The notes beneath the pieces are model-generated. The model was not told where the DNA came from, did no database searches, and saw nothing but the letters and a program-made list of their open reading frames with translations. A program made the position numbers and the translations under genes. A stretch of DNA of 64,000 bases from the NCBI RefSeq assembly GCF_900114205.1, contig NZ_FOSH01000011.1, positions 37,383 through 101,382 on the forward strand. The letters run 5' to 3'. The stretch is from Methylophaga sulfidovorans. GTDB lineage: Bacteria > Pseudomonadota > Gammaproteobacteria > Nitrosococcales > Methylophagaceae. This document shows positions 17,719 to 28,045 of the stretch, one piece after another (the stretch's first letter is position 1; the number at the start of each line of letters is the position of its first letter).

Positions 17719-20250
17719 GTGCTGAAAGAATATCAATCGCAAGTTGAAGAACGCGCCAAACTTGGCTTACCACCGTTACCACTTGATGCTGAACAGGTTT
17801 CTGCTTTAATTGAACAGCTCAAATCAGGAAGCGATGACAGTGAAGAATTATTAGATCTTCTGATTCATAGAGTCCCGCCAGGTGTCGATCAAGCGGCTTA
17901 TGTGAAAGCGGGCTTTCTCACCGATATCGCAAAAGGTGAAGTGACATGTGCATTGATCCCACCAGTCAAAGCAACAGAGTTATTAGGCACGATGATGGGT
18001 GGCTACAATGTGCAATCATTGATCCAGCTACTCGATATTGAAGAAACTGCCGCTACGGCTGAAAAAGCATTGTGTAAAACATTGATGGTTTACGATGCTT
18101 ACCATGACGTGGTTGAAAAAGCGGAGACCAATGAATACGCCAAGCGCGTATTACAATCATGGGCTGACGCTGAATGGTTCACTTCCCGACCTAAATTGGC
18201 TGAACAGATCACGCTAACGGTATTTAAAGTCCCTGGTGAAACCAATACCGATGATTTATCTCCTGCTACAGAAGCATGGAGCCGTCCGGATATTCCTCTT
18301 CATGCTAAAGCCATGCTGGTCAGTAAAATGGATGATCCCATTGGTGACATTGAGAAGCTAAAAGAGAAAGGTTATCCATTGGCATTTGTCGGTGATGTTG
18401 TGGGTACGGGTTCGTCTAGAAAATCAGCGATTAACTCTGTGTTATGGCATATGGGCCATGATATTCCCTATGTGCCTAACAAACGTCAGGGTGGCGTTAT
18501 TCTCGGTAATAATATTGCTCCTATCTTCTTTAATACTGCGGAAGACTCTGGTGCAATGCCGATTGAATGTGATGTCCAGAATATGGAAACTGGCGATATC
18601 ATCACCATTCTGCCTTATGAAGGCAAAATATTAAATGAAGCAGGTAATGTCATCAGCGAATTCAGTATGCGTCCAACCACGCTGGCCGATGAGGTTCGTG
18701 CCGGCGGTCGTATTCCGTTAATTATTGGCCGTGGACTGACTGATAAAGCCCGTGAAACCTTAGGCTTAGAACCCTCGGATATTTTTGTACGCCCAGTCGA
18801 ACCCGTAGATACCGGTAAAGGCTTTACATTAGCGCAGAAAATGGTCGGCCGTGCTTGTGGTGTAGAAGGTGTTCGCCCAAATAGTTACTGTGAACCTAAG
18901 GTCACCACTGTCGGCTCTCAGGATACAACCGGGGCGATGACACGTGATGAGTTAAAAGAGCTGGCCTGTTTAGGTTTTTCTGCCGATCTTGTTATGCAAT
19001 CTTTCTGTCATACCGCGGCTTATCCAAAACCAGTTGATATTAAACTACAGCATGAATTGCCTGACTTTATCAGCACACGTGGTGGCGTCTCATTACGTCC
19101 TGGTGACGGTATTATTCACTCTTGGTTAAACCGCATGATTTTGCCTGATACCGTCGGTACTGGTGGTGACTCACATACGCGTTTCCCAATTGGTATCAGT
19201 TTCCCGGCTGGCTCAGGTTTAGTGGCGTTTGGTGCAGCTTTAGGGGTTATGCCGTTAGATATGCCAGAGTCAGTACTGGTTAAATTCAAAGGTGAAATGC
19301 AGTCTGGGATTACACTTCGTGACTTGGTAAATGCAATTCCATACGCTGCTATTCAACAAGGACTGCTGACCGTAGAGAAAAAAGGTAAGAAAAATATTTT
19401 CAATGGTCGCGTGTTGGAAATTGAAGGTTTACCTGATCTCAAAGTAGAGCAGGCATTTGAATTATCTGATGCTTCTGCCGAGCGTAGTGCAAATGGTTGT
19501 ACCGTGCGTTTGAATAAAGAACCTATTATTGAGTTCTTAAATTCAAATATGGCGCTGATGGAATGGATGATTGCGGAAGGTTATCAGGATGAGCGTACTT
19601 TGCGTCGTCGCATTGATAGCATGAAAGCCTGGTTGGATGATCCACAGTTATTAGAACCTGATGCTGATGCAGAATACGCTGCAGTCATCGAAATTGACTT
19701 GAATGAAATTAAAGAACCTCTGTTGGCTTGCCCGAACGATCCTGATGACATTAAACCGTTGTCAGAGCTTCAAGGTAATAAAATCGATGAGGTGTTTATT
19801 GGTTCATGTATGACTAATATCGGTCATTATCGTGCCGCAAGCAAAGTATTGGAAAATATGCGTAACTTGCCTGTTAAGTTATGGATTGCCCCACCAACCA
19901 AAATGGATAAATTCCAGCTGACTGAAGAGGGTGTATACAGCACCTTTGGTCGAGTAGGTGCTCGTACAGAAACACCTGGTTGTTCTTTATGTATGGGTAA
20001 CCAGGCACGGGTTGCTGATGGTGCAACGGTCGTTTCTACGTCTACGCGTAACTTCCCGAACCGTTTAGGTAATAATGCGGATGTCTATTTATCTTCTGCA
20101 GAACTTGCTGCGGTAGTGGCCAGCATCGGACGTTTACCCACCGTTGCTGAATACCTTGAGGCGGTTGCAGGTATTAAACCAATGGCGGCAGAAATTTATC
20201 GTTATCTTAACTTCCATGAGATGGATGAATATCGACGTGCTGCCAGCTAG
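17719..20250 (+). CDS. acnB: Aconitate hydratase B
   Basis: Bifunctional aconitase 2 / 2-methylisocitrate dehydratase of the TCA cycle, about 843 aa. The AcnB-type N-terminal HEAT-like domain starts [15 protein letters not shown]. The [4Fe-4S] ligands lie in [11 protein letters not shown] and [12 protein letters not shown]. The GTG at 17719 is chosen because it matches the family N-terminus and has GGGG about 9 nt upstream; an ATG at 17680 would add 13 residues without similarity. It is divergent from purB and ends at a strong terminator. Confidence 0.96.
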   Translation: MLKEYQSQVEERAKLGLPPLPLDAEQVSALIEQLKSGSDDSEELLDLLIHRVPPGVDQAAYVKAGFLTDIAKGEVTCALIPPVKATELLGTMMGGYNVQSLIQLLDIEETAATAEKALCKTLMVYDAYHDVVEKAETNEYAKRVLQSWADAEWFTSRPKLAEQITLTVFKVPGETNTDDLSPATEAWSRPDIPLHAKAMLVSKMDDPIGDIEKLKEKGYPLAFVGDVVGTGSSRKSAINSVLWHMGHDIPYVPNKRQGGVILGNNIAPIFFNTAEDSGAMPIECDVQNMETGDIITILPYEGKILNEAGNVISEFSMRPTTLADEVRAGGRIPLIIGRGLTDKARETLGLEPSDIFVRPVEPVDTGKGFTLAQKMVGRACGVEGVRPNSYCEPKVTTVGSQDTTGAMTRDELKELACLGFSADLVMQSFCHTAAYPKPVDIKLQHELPDFISTRGGVSLRPGDGIIHSWLNRMILPDTVGTGGDSHTRFPIGISFPAGSGLVAFGAALGVMPLDMPESVLVKFKGEMQSGITLRDLVNAIPYAAIQQGLLTVEKKGKKNIFNGRVLEIEGLPDLKVEQAFELSDASAERSANGCTVRLNKEPIIEFLNSNMALMEWMIAEGYQDERTLRRRIDSMKAWLDDPQLLEPDADAEYAAVIEIDLNEIKEPLLACPNDPDDIKPLSELQGNKIDEVFIGSCMTNIGHYRAASKVLENMRNLPVKLWIAPPTKMDKFQLTEEGVYSTFGRVGARTETPGCSLCMGNQARVADGATVVSTSTRNFPNRLGNNADVYLSSAELAAVVASIGRLPTVAEYLEAVAGIKPMAAEIYRYLNFHEMDEYRRAAS

Positions 20251-20268
20251 AGCTTAGTGGCATAAAAC

Positions 20269-20305
20269 AAAAAAGGCTGTTTTCTTTTTAGAAGCAGCCT
20301 TTTTT
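20269..20305 (+). terminator. Rho-independent terminator after acnB
   Basis: An 11-bp stem, AAAAAAGGCTG at 20269-20279 with CAGCCTTTTTT at 20295-20305, separated by a 15-nt loop. The T-rich 3' arm supplies the U-tract. It separates acnB from fetB. Confidence 0.9.
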
Positions 20306-20321
20306 ATATCTGAGAAAAGAA

Positions 20322-21029
20322 ATGAATACATCTGTACAAGTTATTTCAAACTTTCAACTGGCATTGGCTTTTATTCCAGTCGTCGTCGTTTTACTGATGA
20401 TGGTGCATTGGTCGCTAAAAGCGGGTTTTGCAGTTTATGCACTGATCCGGATGTTGATTCAATTATTACTGGTGGGTTATGTATTAACAACAGTGTTTGC
20501 TGCTGAAAAGTCATGGATTGTTATGCTGGTGATGTTAGTCATGGTCAGTGCAGCAAGCTGGATTGCATTAGGAACTGTAGAAGGGCAGAGACGATCTCTT
20601 TATCCGATTGCTTTTCTTAGTATTTTATTTGGCGGTGGACTCACCTTAATGCTAGTTACTCAGGGCGTGATTGGTCTTTCACCCTGGTATGAGCCACGCT
20701 ATATGATTCCATTGGCTGGGATGATTTTTGCCAATGCGATGAATAGCGTGAGCCTGGCTGCCGAACGATTATCCGCTGAATTATCAAGAGATATCGACTT
20801 TCTTACTGCCAGATATGAGGCTTTTCAAGCCGCCTTTATTCCAACGATTAACTCGATGTTAGCTGTCGGTTTAGTCTCTTTACCAGGCATGATGACCGGA
20901 CAAATCTTATCTGGAGTGTCGCCGATTACAGCTGCTCATTATCAAATTGTGGTGATGTGTATGATTTTTGGTGGTTCAGGTTTGTCGATTGTGTTTTTCT
21001 TATGGCTTTTTAAAACACGGGTTAATTAA
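20322..21029 (+). CDS. fetB: FetB-family (UPF0014) ABC transporter permease
   Basis: Inner-membrane permease of 235 aa with about six or seven membrane segments. Matches the UPF0014/FetB family, whose E. coli member with ATPase FetA is linked to iron export and peroxide resistance. Family-like features are IALGTVEGQRRSLYP, the block MIPLAGMIFANAMNSVSLAAERL and SLPGMMTGQILSGVSP. No FetA ATPase gene is adjacent, which is unusual. The 3' end overlaps the convergent hflD by 4 nt. Confidence 0.85.
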   Translation: MNTSVQVISNFQLALAFIPVVVVLLMMVHWSLKAGFAVYALIRMLIQLLLVGYVLTTVFAAEKSWIVMLVMLVMVSAASWIALGTVEGQRRSLYPIAFLSILFGGGLTLMLVTQGVIGLSPWYEPRYMIPLAGMIFANAMNSVSLAAERLSAELSRDIDFLTARYEAFQAAFIPTINSMLAVGLVSLPGMMTGQILSGVSPITAAHYQIVVMCMIFGGSGLSIVFFLWLFKTRVN

Positions 21030-21658
21030 ATTTCACTCGACAAGGCTTCAGTTGCACTTAGTAGCTTTCCACTTTGAAATAGAAACTGCCAGCGCCGTCC
21101 GCCTTTTTGTTGCCATAACACAGCAGCACGAATACCTGTCAGAAGCAGGGCTCTTACCAGATTAATATTGTCTGGCTGTTGTAAAAAACCGGGATCTCCA
21201 TAGACCTGAATGCGAGGTTTTAACTCACTTAATGTGCGTTGATATATATCGGCAAAACGTGCAATAACCTGCGGGGATAGAATATCGCCGAAGTAATCAA
21301 TTTGCGCAGGCACTTGTTGAATTTCACGATCAATTAACGCCAGCATTTCTGGCTGTTTTGCTAATTGACGTTCAAGATGAAGAAGACTGACGACATAACG
21401 TAATAAGGTCACATCCTTTTTGTCTTTTTTCTTTGAAAGCTGAGTATTGAGTGCCTCAATTCCTGTTCTTAATTGACTCACTGAACCATACACAGACTCG
21501 GTGTCAGGTGCATTCTCTACCAACAAACTTTCCAACATCACTTTCATGTCGGTGTTATCAACTTGACCAGTTTCAGCGACTTGTTGAACTAATGTAGCAG
21601 CCTGAACAACGGCAGAAATGGCAATCGTGCGATCACGTAAACGAGGGCTTATGCTCAT
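21026..21658 (-). CDS. hflD: High frequency lysogenization protein HflD homologue
   Basis: 210 aa, mostly helical cytosolic or membrane-associated protein. In E. coli HflD binds lambda CII; its housekeeping role is unknown. Identification rests on the family pattern ([20 protein letters not shown] at the N-terminus and [20 protein letters not shown] near the C-terminus) and on its place directly downstream of mnmA, overlapping by 4 nt, as in enterobacteria. Confidence 0.93.
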   Translation of the reverse strand: MSISPRLRDRTIAISAVVQAATLVQQVAETGQVDNTDMKVMLESLLVENAPDTESVYGSVSQLRTGIEALNTQLSKKKDKKDVTLLRYVVSLLHLERQLAKQPEMLALIDREIQQVPAQIDYFGDILSPQVIARFADIYQRTLSELKPRIQVYGDPGFLQQPDNINLVRALLLTGIRAAVLWQQKGGRRWQFLFQSGKLLSATEALSSEI

Positions 21659-22758
21659 GGATGGATTCCTGGTGCATCAGTCGAGACAATAATCCCACCA
21701 CCAAGACAGTCATCATCCAGATAAAACACCACCGATTGACCAGGGGTCACGGCACGTTGCTTTTCGTCAAATTCAACATGAATATTACCGTTCTCATCCT
21801 GGCTAATCGTACAAGCCTGATCAGGTTGACGATAGCGTGTTTTTGCCGCAGCACGACAAGGAAACTCAGGCGGATGGCCAGCGACCCAGGACACGTCTTC
21901 TGCCACCAGGTTTTGACTCCATAGCCAGGGATGATCGCCCTGAACGACGTAAAGAATCTGATTATCCATATCTTTACCGGCGACAAACCAGGGTTCGCCG
22001 GTGCTATCTTTACGACCACCAATACCAAGTCCCTGACGTTGGCCCAATGTGTAATACATAAGACCAGCATGTTGACCTATTTTTTCACCTTCAGGGGTAC
22101 GCATTTCTCCAGGCTGAGCTGGTATATAACGACTCAAAAACTCACGGAAATGACGTTCGCCGATAAAACAAATACCGGTGCTGTCTTTTTTATCATGATT
22201 AATAAAACCGGCTTCTTCAGCAATACGTCTGACTTCGGTTTTTGGCAATTCACCTAATGGAAAGCGTGTTCGTGATAATTGTTCCTGACCAAGCGTATAT
22301 AAAAAGTAGCTTTGATCTTTTTTATGATCTTTGCCTTTTAACAAATGAAATTGGCCATTTCGTTCTTCAACACGGGCATAGTGACCGGTAGCGATAATGT
22401 CACCACCAAGTTCAATAGCATGATCGAGAAAGGTTTTAAATTTTATTTCACGATTACACAGAATATCCGGATTAGGGGTACGACCAGCGCGGTACTCATC
22501 CAGAAAGTGTTTGAAAACGTAATCCCAATATTCCATGGCAAAGTTGGCTTCATGAAAGGGGATACCGACTGTTTCAGCAACAGAGCTGGCGTCTTTACGA
22601 TCTTCTTCGACAGTGCACTCACTTTCATCAGCGAAGTCGACCCAATTTTTCATGAACAGCCCTTCAACATGATCAAATTGCTGTTTTAACAATAACGCGG
22701 CTACAGAGGAGTCGACGCCGCCGGAAAGTCCGACGACTACTTTATTTTCATTGCTCAT
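21655..22758 (-). CDS. mnmA: tRNA-specific 2-thiouridylase MnmA
   Basis: Adds sulfur to U34 of tRNA Lys, Glu and Gln, using ATP and a persulfide. 367 aa. PP-loop ATP site [15 protein letters not shown]; nucleophile Cys in [12 protein letters not shown]; persulfide Cys in [13 protein letters not shown]. Linked to nudJ upstream (2-bp gap) and hflD downstream. Confidence 0.97.
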   Translation of the reverse strand: MSNENKVVVGLSGGVDSSVAALLLKQQFDHVEGLFMKNWVDFADESECTVEEDRKDASSVAETVGIPFHEANFAMEYWDYVFKHFLDEYRAGRTPNPDILCNREIKFKTFLDHAIELGGDIIATGHYARVEERNGQFHLLKGKDHKKDQSYFLYTLGQEQLSRTRFPLGELPKTEVRRIAEEAGFINHDKKDSTGICFIGERHFREFLSRYIPAQPGEMRTPEGEKIGQHAGLMYYTLGQRQGLGIGGRKDSTGEPWFVAGKDMDNQILYVVQGDHPWLWSQNLVAEDVSWVAGHPPEFPCRAAAKTRYRQPDQACTISQDENGNIHVEFDEKQRAVTPGQSVVFYLDDDCLGGGIIVSTDAPGIHP

Positions 22759-22760
22759 AT

Positions 22761-23201
22761 TTAATTACGTAAAATATCCAGAGGATAGCGGTGGCCATCA
22801 ATATAGTCTTGGAAACAATCAGTTACAAGTGTACTGCGCAGATCCGCTTGTCTGTGGCGTATCTCATCAAAAGGTAACCAGAGTGCTTGATGAATATCAT
22901 CATCCAGTGGTTGTTCGGGATCATGATCCGTGACTGTTCCTGAAAAACAGTAACGAATATAGGTTTCACCCTTACGCGGGTGAATCCATCGATAAATCCC
23001 GACCAGTGATTCCGGATGAAACGTCCAGGCTGTCTCTTCCTTTGTCTCACGAATCACTGCGTCTATTAGACTTTCGTCTGGTTCGAGATGGCCGGCTGGC
23101 TGATTTAAGGTCATTTTGCCGTTGATTTCTTCTTCGACCAGAAGGAATCGGTCGTTCTGTTCGACTACGGCGGCGACTGTTGTTCGAGGCTTCCAAATCA
23201 T
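22761..23201 (-). CDS. nudJ: NUDIX hydrolase NudJ (phosphatase family)
   Basis: 146-aa Nudix enzyme; the E. coli homologue hydrolyses nucleoside di- and triphosphates and thiamine pyrophosphate compounds. The Nudix box is seen as GHLEPDESL followed by [11 protein letters not shown], with Mg-binding glutamates intact. The start [13 protein letters not shown] fits the family well. The gene begins inside rluE and overlaps it by 155 nt in another frame on the same strand. Confidence 0.93.
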   Translation of the reverse strand: MIWKPRTTVAAVVEQNDRFLLVEEEINGKMTLNQPAGHLEPDESLIDAVIRETKEETAWTFHPESLVGIYRWIHPRKGETYIRYCFSGTVTDHDPEQPLDDDIHQALWLPFDEIRHRQADLRSTLVTDCFQDYIDGHRYPLDILRN

Positions 23202-23760
23202 TCTGCCATTTTATCACGTCATTGGTATTAACGGAGAGCCATTGACCAGGTTCCAGAGCATTTAATTGCCAAGGACCAATAGCCGCACGGATAAGGCGAA
23301 GTGTCGGGTAGCCAATAGCTGCTGTCATACGCCTTACCTGCCGGTTACGGCCTTCAGTAATTTTAAGCTCCAGCCATTGCGTAGGAATAGCTTTTCGCTC
23401 GCGTATAGGCGGTATTCTTTCCCATATATCAGGTGGTTCAATTAATCGCGCTTTGGCAGGTTTTGTCATGCCATCTTTCAGTTTTACACCGGCAACCAAC
23501 TGTTGCAGTGAATCCGGATCAGGAATATTCTCCACCTGTACCCAATAGGTTTTTTCTAATTTGAATTCAGGATTGGCAATCTGATGTTGTAATTGACCAT
23601 CGTCGGTCAATAAAACAAGTCCTTCACTATCCCGATCCAGCCTGCCTGCAGGGTAAACATCATTAATATCAATATAGTCTTTTAATGTCTTCCTACAGGC
23701 TTCATCAGTAAACTGGGTGAGTACATCAAAAGGTTTATTAAAAAGTATCAGCTTCGTCAT
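23047..23760 (-). CDS. rluE: 23S rRNA pseudouridine synthase RluE with extra basic tail
   Basis: Isomerises a uridine in 23S rRNA (U2457 in E. coli). 237 aa. The catalytic Asp lies in [16 protein letters not shown], with [20 protein letters not shown] typical of the RluB/E/F group. The folded domain ends near residue 187. The last 50 residues are rich in Arg, Ser and Asn (for example [16 protein letters not shown]) and are encoded entirely within the overlap with nudJ. The tail is probably disordered and RNA-binding. Gene order rluE-nudJ-mnmA-hflD matches E. coli. Confidence 0.93.
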   Translation of the reverse strand: MTKLILFNKPFDVLTQFTDEACRKTLKDYIDINDVYPAGRLDRDSEGLVLLTDDGQLQHQIANPEFKLEKTYWVQVENIPDPDSLQQLVAGVKLKDGMTKPAKARLIEPPDIWERIPPIRERKAIPTQWLELKITEGRNRQVRRMTAAIGYPTLRLIRAAIGPWQLNALEPGQWLSVNTNDVIKWQNDLEASNNSRRRSRTERPIPSGRRRNQRQNDLKSASRPSRTRRKSNRRSDS

Positions 23761-24174
23761 GATTAGTGTGTGAATGAGTTTAATGATAAAATACTCAACT
23801 TTTTTTATCGTAGAAAGTATTGTTTAATGCGCTTAGTGATGTGGCGACAAGACAATATTATGTTTGTCTGGCATTAGTTAAGCCCGTTATTGAAGATAAA
23901 AAATTAAGCTGATGATGGCTTTTATTAGTTTGCAAGGTGTTGATACTATACCAGCGCATGCTAATGAGAATAGGTGAATATCACATCTTAAATTATTAGC
24001 GTAACGGTTATTGTCTCCATGCTAGTCGATGGCTACTCATGGATTAATAGCTGATGATGAAACTACTAACGTAAGCTGAATGGTAAATCTATTTGGGGTT
24101 TATATTGGTAACATCGATAGGTTGTAGTGATTATGCTGCAGCTGTAATCCAAAACATGTAAGTGAGGAACATAA
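23761..24174. other. 414-bp intergenic region between rluE and slyD
   Basis: No open frame of note and no tRNA. It must contain the divergent promoters of rluE and slyD. Weak structures only: AGACAA/TTGTCT arms at 23850-23855 and 23864-23869, and CCATG/CATGG arms near 24017-24042. A TTGATA-N16-TAATGA arrangement near 23940 could be a sigma-70 promoter toward slyD, at low confidence. A small RNA cannot be excluded. Confidence 0.5.
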
Positions 24175-24657
24175 ATGAAAGTTGCAGATAAGACTGTCGT
24201 AGTAATCGACTATACACTGACTGATAACGATGGCAGCGTCATCGATAGCTCAGAAGCAGCAGGTCCATTAGCTTACCTTCATGGTGCAGGTAATATTATT
24301 CCTGGTCTGGAAGATGCGCTGAATGGTAAAGAAGCTGGTGATGCAGTAAAAGCAAGCATTGAACCAGCAAAAGCGTATGGCGAAAGACATGAAGAGTTAA
24401 AGCAAGACGTACCTCGTGAATTATTCAGTGGTGTTGATGATGTTCAGGTTGGCATGCAGTTTCAATCAGAAACAGAGCAGGGGCCAGTGCTTGTAACCGT
24501 TGTTGACATTAAAGATGACACAGTAACAGTTGACGGTAATCATCCGTTAGCAGGCGTTCACCTGAATTTTGATGTAACTGTTCGTGAAGTTCGTGAAGCC
24601 AGTGCTGAAGAACTTGAGCACGGCCATGTTCATGGTGAAGGTGGTCATCATCACTAA
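24175..24657 (+). CDS. slyD: FKBP-type peptidyl-prolyl isomerase SlyD
   Basis: Cytosolic prolyl isomerase and chaperone of 160 aa. The FKBP domain (YTLTDNDGSVIDSS, then GAGNIIPGLEDALNG) is split by the insert-in-flap domain around residues 70-120. The C-terminus is His-rich (HGHVHGEGGHHH), typical of SlyD proteins that bind nickel and help hydrogenase or urease maturation. GTGAGGAAC precedes the ATG. A terminator follows. Confidence 0.95.
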   Translation: MKVADKTVVVIDYTLTDNDGSVIDSSEAAGPLAYLHGAGNIIPGLEDALNGKEAGDAVKASIEPAKAYGERHEELKQDVPRELFSGVDDVQVGMQFQSETEQGPVLVTVVDIKDDTVTVDGNHPLAGVHLNFDVTVREVREASAEELEHGHVHGEGGHHH

Positions 24658-24702
24658 GCAGGATTTTTCCTTTTAGTGAATGACTATACTGTCTATGGAG
24701 AG

Positions 24703-24723
24703 ACGGGCGTAAGCCCGTTTTTT
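24703..24723 (+). terminator. Rho-independent terminator after slyD
   Basis: ACGGGC (24703-24708), GTAA loop, GCCCGT (24713-24718), then a T-run to 24723. Confidence 0.88.
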
Positions 24724-24740
24724 CGTTTGGAATACTGAAT

Positions 24741-25646
24741 ATGCAGGATTTAGAAACACTTAATCGTCTGTTTGGTAAAGAAGCTCAAGTACGCTTTGTT
24801 GAAGGGCAAACGGGTATGCCCATTATTGAAGTGGCTACAAAAAAAGCTTCTGCGACCATTGCTCTCTATGGCGGGCAAATATTGTCGTATAAATCAAATG
24901 GAATGGAACACGATCTTTTTTACTTAAGTGAAAAAGCTATTTATCAGCAAGGTAAAGCCATACGTGGTGGTGTGCCAGTCTGTTGGCCATGGTTTGGTGA
25001 AGATCCCAGTAAATTAGGGCGTCAGGCACATGGTTTTGCCCGTAATTTATTATGGAATGTACTGGACTGTCAGTTACATGATGACATTGTCGAAATTACC
25101 TTGGGTCTTGAATCAACGGCAACCAGTAAACAATGGTGGCCAAATGAATTCCGTCTTCGTAAAAAAATTGTTATCGGTGAGCAACTGGATATTGCATTGA
25201 CCACTGAAAACAGGGGCGAAATACCATTTAGTATCTCTAAAGCACTACATTCGTATTTTCTGGTTGGTGATATTTCGCAAATCACGGTCGTGGGCTTAGA
25301 TGGCCTGGATTATCTGGATAAAACATTAGATTTTTCAAAGCAAACGCAAGTGGGTGACATTACACCATTTGCCGAAACGGACCGTGTTTATCTGGCATCG
25401 CCTGCTCGCGTTGACATCATTGATGAAGCCTTGAAACGTCAAATTAATATCGAACAGAGTGGTGCAGAAAATATCGTTGTATGGAATCCGTGGACAAGAG
25501 CGTCTTTACTGAATGATATGGATGCCAGTGATTACCGGAAATTCATTTGTGTTGAAACGGCAAATGCTATCGCGAATAGTGTAATTATTGCACCAGGAGC
25601 GTCACATCAAATGCAGGTTAAATATAATGTCAGCTCGATTGCTTAG
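24741..25646 (+). CDS. D-hexose-6-phosphate mutarotase (YeaD family)
   Basis: Aldose-1-epimerase-like enzyme of 301 aa that interconverts anomers of glucose-6-phosphate and similar sugars. Characteristic blocks are GGVPVCWPWFGEDP, QAHGFARNLLW, SKALHSYFLVGDI and the C-terminal VVWNPW and ICVETANA. Likely cytosolic. It precedes a small membrane protein gene by 17 bp. Confidence 0.9.
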   Translation: MQDLETLNRLFGKEAQVRFVEGQTGMPIIEVATKKASATIALYGGQILSYKSNGMEHDLFYLSEKAIYQQGKAIRGGVPVCWPWFGEDPSKLGRQAHGFARNLLWNVLDCQLHDDIVEITLGLESTATSKQWWPNEFRLRKKIVIGEQLDIALTTENRGEIPFSISKALHSYFLVGDISQITVVGLDGLDYLDKTLDFSKQTQVGDITPFAETDRVYLASPARVDIIDEALKRQINIEQSGAENIVVWNPWTRASLLNDMDASDYRKFICVETANAIANSVIIAPGASHQMQVKYNVSSIA

Positions 25647-25663
25647 GTGAACAAGTAACGCTA

Positions 25664-26083
25664 ATGGAAGAGATGATCAAAACAATATGGAGCAATGAAA
25701 CCTGGTTATGGGCGCTGGGCATCATCTCCATATTAAGTTTTGTTGCTTCGTTAGTGTTTATTCCCTATTTAATCGTCAGGATGCCAGCAGATTATTTCTC
25801 AACAGAAAAGAGACATAAAACGCCATGGGCAGATCAACACATTATCATCAGAACAGTGCTCATTACCTTAAAAAATTGTCTGGGAATTGTTTTAGTTATT
25901 TTGGGTTTAGCCATGCTGGTATTGCCAGGCCAAGGATTATTGACGTTATTTATCGGTCTTCTTTGTCTGAATTTTCCAGGAAAATATCGACTGGAGAAAT
26001 GGTTAATCCAACAAAAAAGTATTCGACGCTCTATTGACTGGTTACGGCAGCGTGCGGGTAGTGAACCTTTGAATTACGATTGA
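25664..26083 (+). CDS. PGPGW-like small membrane protein
   Basis: 139 aa with membrane segments around residues 15-38 and 65-105. The motif LPGQGLLTLFIGLLCL resembles the PGPGW domain of putative transmembrane proteins, with Gln replacing the second Pro. Function unknown. It ends 1 bp from the convergent nudF stop. Confidence 0.7.
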   Translation: MEEMIKTIWSNETWLWALGIISILSFVASLVFIPYLIVRMPADYFSTEKRHKTPWADQHIIIRTVLITLKNCLGIVLVILGLAMLVLPGQGLLTLFIGLLCLNFPGKYRLEKWLIQQKSIRRSIDWLRQRAGSEPLNYD

Positions 26084-26084
26084 T

Positions 26085-26690
26085 TTACTGCCATTGCTGA
26101 CGGAGTTTATCCCGATTGAGTTGTAACCACTGAACAGCAATGAGTGGGATCGCAGATTTAATACGTCCAGTTTCAACCAGCTTGCAAGCTTCATCAAATT
26201 TAACAACGCTAACAGCAATATCCTCATCTTCTTCAGCAAGGCCATGAACACCACCGACTTCACTGGTATCGACTTTGCCACAGAATAAGGTCAGACATTC
26301 CGAAGTACCACCAGGTGAGGTGTAAAACTCATTAATCTTCATCAGTTCTTTTATGACACATCCCGCTTCTTCCTGAGCTTCTCTGATGGCTACTTCTTCT
26401 GGAGTTTCATTTTCTTCAACCGCTCCAGCCACAATCTCCAGTAGCCAGGCATCTTCTTGCTGTTTTGACAGGATTGCCCCAGCACGAAACTGTTCAATAA
26501 TGACCACTTCATCGCGCTGCGGATCATAAAGTAAAACACCGACACAGTCCCCGCGATGAAAGACTTCTCTATCAACGACCTGACTCCAGCCACCATGATA
26601 AAGCGTATGTTGCAGTGTGTATTTTTTTACGCTGAAGAAGCCTTTATATACGGTCTTCTGATTAAGTACTTTAAAAGACTTTTTAGTCAT
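26085..26690 (-). CDS. nudF: ADP-ribose pyrophosphatase (NudF)
   Basis: Nudix hydrolase splitting ADP-ribose into AMP and ribose-5-phosphate, 201 aa. The Nudix box includes GAVEENETPEE and REAQEEAG; a downstream EFYTSPGGTSE block is typical of ADPRases. The ATG at 26690 (MTKKSFKVLN) gives the family start; an earlier Met at 26786 would overlap the upstream DUF3108 gene. Probably last gene of the purM-purN unit. Confidence 0.93.
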   Translation of the reverse strand: MTKKSFKVLNQKTVYKGFFSVKKYTLQHTLYHGGWSQVVDREVFHRGDCVGVLLYDPQRDEVVIIEQFRAGAILSKQQEDAWLLEIVAGAVEENETPEEVAIREAQEEAGCVIKELMKINEFYTSPGGTSECLTLFCGKVDTSEVGGVHGLAEEDEDIAVSVVKFDEACKLVETGRIKSAIPLIAVQWLQLNRDKLRQQWQ

Positions 26691-26709
26691 AAATAGTGAT
26701 TTTGTCGGT

Positions 26710-27447
26710 CTAGTTGTCGTTAATGAAAGCGTGTTGATAGTCCAGACCTTTGAGTCGGCGGAGGACTGCCGTAAACGTTGTGCCATCTTCGATATGTTCG
26801 AGTTTTACTGGTAAATACGCAAGGGAAGGGGCACACCAGAGAGTGGTTTCACGATTATTATCTTTATCACGATGGCGGGTTAATTTCACTGCATCAATTT
26901 CACCTAATGGTGTTTTGATACGTTCCTGACCTAATATACGGATCTGATAGGTTTTTAATTTGCCACCATCAGCTATACGATAGTTAATCTGATCGCCTTT
27001 ATGCTTGCTTAAATCTCGCATCAGGCTGATTTGATACACCAGTTTATCCAGTGTTTTGGGTTCAATATGAAGTTGCCAGGGATGTTCCTGATCATCAATC
27101 TGAACCAGCATATCAGACCAGTTAAACTTCATTTCCAGGCGTTTTTCTTTTTTTCCACCAGTACGAAGATAGCGGTAAAACTGGGGTTGCACGGCATTAT
27201 CGTGTATTTTCCACAAACTGGTTTCTTCAATCACATCCGGTTTGAAAAACGAAAATACGCCCTTGGCTTGTGAAACAGAACTGAAGTGTCTGAGCCCTGT
27301 TTCATCGGTTTCAAGTGTTCGTTTGAGTTCACCTGCCTGAATGCCATTTAGTTTCACTGAATAATTGGCTGAAAAGTCCGGTATATCTGCCGCGATAGAC
27401 ACTTTTGTAAAAATAAGCAGCAAAAAAACACTGAACAATAGTCGCAT
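26710..27447 (-). CDS. DUF3108 exported protein
   Basis: 245 aa with a signal peptide (MRLLFSVFLLLIFTKVSIA). The DUF3108 pattern is seen from FSANYSVKLNGIQAGELKRTL to the C-terminal TLWCAPSLAYLPVKLEH. Predicted beta-rich periplasmic protein of unknown function. It lies 2 bp after purN and is conserved beside purMN in many Gammaproteobacteria, to my knowledge. Confidence 0.88.
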   Translation of the reverse strand: MRLLFSVFLLLIFTKVSIAADIPDFSANYSVKLNGIQAGELKRTLETDETGLRHFSSVSQAKGVFSFFKPDVIEETSLWKIHDNAVQPQFYRYLRTGGKKEKRLEMKFNWSDMLVQIDDQEHPWQLHIEPKTLDKLVYQISLMRDLSKHKGDQINYRIADGGKLKTYQIRILGQERIKTPLGEIDAVKLTRHRDKDNNRETTLWCAPSLAYLPVKLEHIEDGTTFTAVLRRLKGLDYQHAFINDN

Positions 27448-27449
27448 TA

Positions 27450-28043
27450 TTAGTCCTGTTTACTGTTCACCAGTTTTTGTATGGCAGCAGGATACAACTG
27501 ATGTTCCTGTTCTAATACTCTTGCAGCAAGTGTCTGGGCAGAATCATCAGCCATGACCTTTACTTTTGCCTGCATGATGACCGGACCGTCATCCAGCTCA
27601 GCAGTGACAAAATGCACACTTGCGCCATGTTCTTGTTCACCAGCATCAATAGCGCGTTGGTGGGTATCCAGCCCTTTGAATTTAGGTAATAGAGACGGAT
27701 GGATATTGATAAGTTTATTTTGATAATGCTCAACAAACTCAGCAGTAAGAATGCGCATGAACCCAGCTAAAATGACATAGTCAGGGTTAAATTCGTCGAT
27801 TTGCTTAGCTAAGGCTTTATCAAAACTGTCCCTGTCTGCAAATGCCTTATGATCAACAATTTTAGTAGGAATAGACTGGCTGCTAGCATATTCCAGCCCA
27901 GCAGCATCCGGACGATTACTGATAACAGCGGCTACAGTCGCATCAAGTTGTTGGTGATTAATCGCTTCAATAATTGAGCGCATATTGCTACCGCGGCCGG
28001 AGATTAAAATCACCAGCCGCGTTGTATGTTCATTCAGACTCAT
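27450..28043 (-). CDS. purN: Phosphoribosylglycinamide formyltransferase PurN
   Basis: Transfers formyl from 10-formyl-THF to GAR in purine synthesis; 197 aa. Phosphate-binding ISGRGSNMRSI at the N-terminus, active-site block INIHPSLLPKFKGLDTH, and HFVTAELDDGPVI. Follows purM by 2 bp. Confidence 0.97.
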   Translation of the reverse strand: MSLNEHTTRLVILISGRGSNMRSIIEAINHQQLDATVAAVISNRPDAAGLEYASSQSIPTKIVDHKAFADRDSFDKALAKQIDEFNPDYVILAGFMRILTAEFVEHYQNKLINIHPSLLPKFKGLDTHQRAIDAGEQEHGASVHFVTAELDDGPVIMQAKVKVMADDSAQTLAARVLEQEHQLYPAAIQKLVNSKQD

Positions 28044-28045
28044 CT

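Noticed and set aside
21661..22689. Several frames antisense to mnmA
   Set aside because: mnmA is well supported by motifs; antisense frames have no ribosome sites or recognisable domains.
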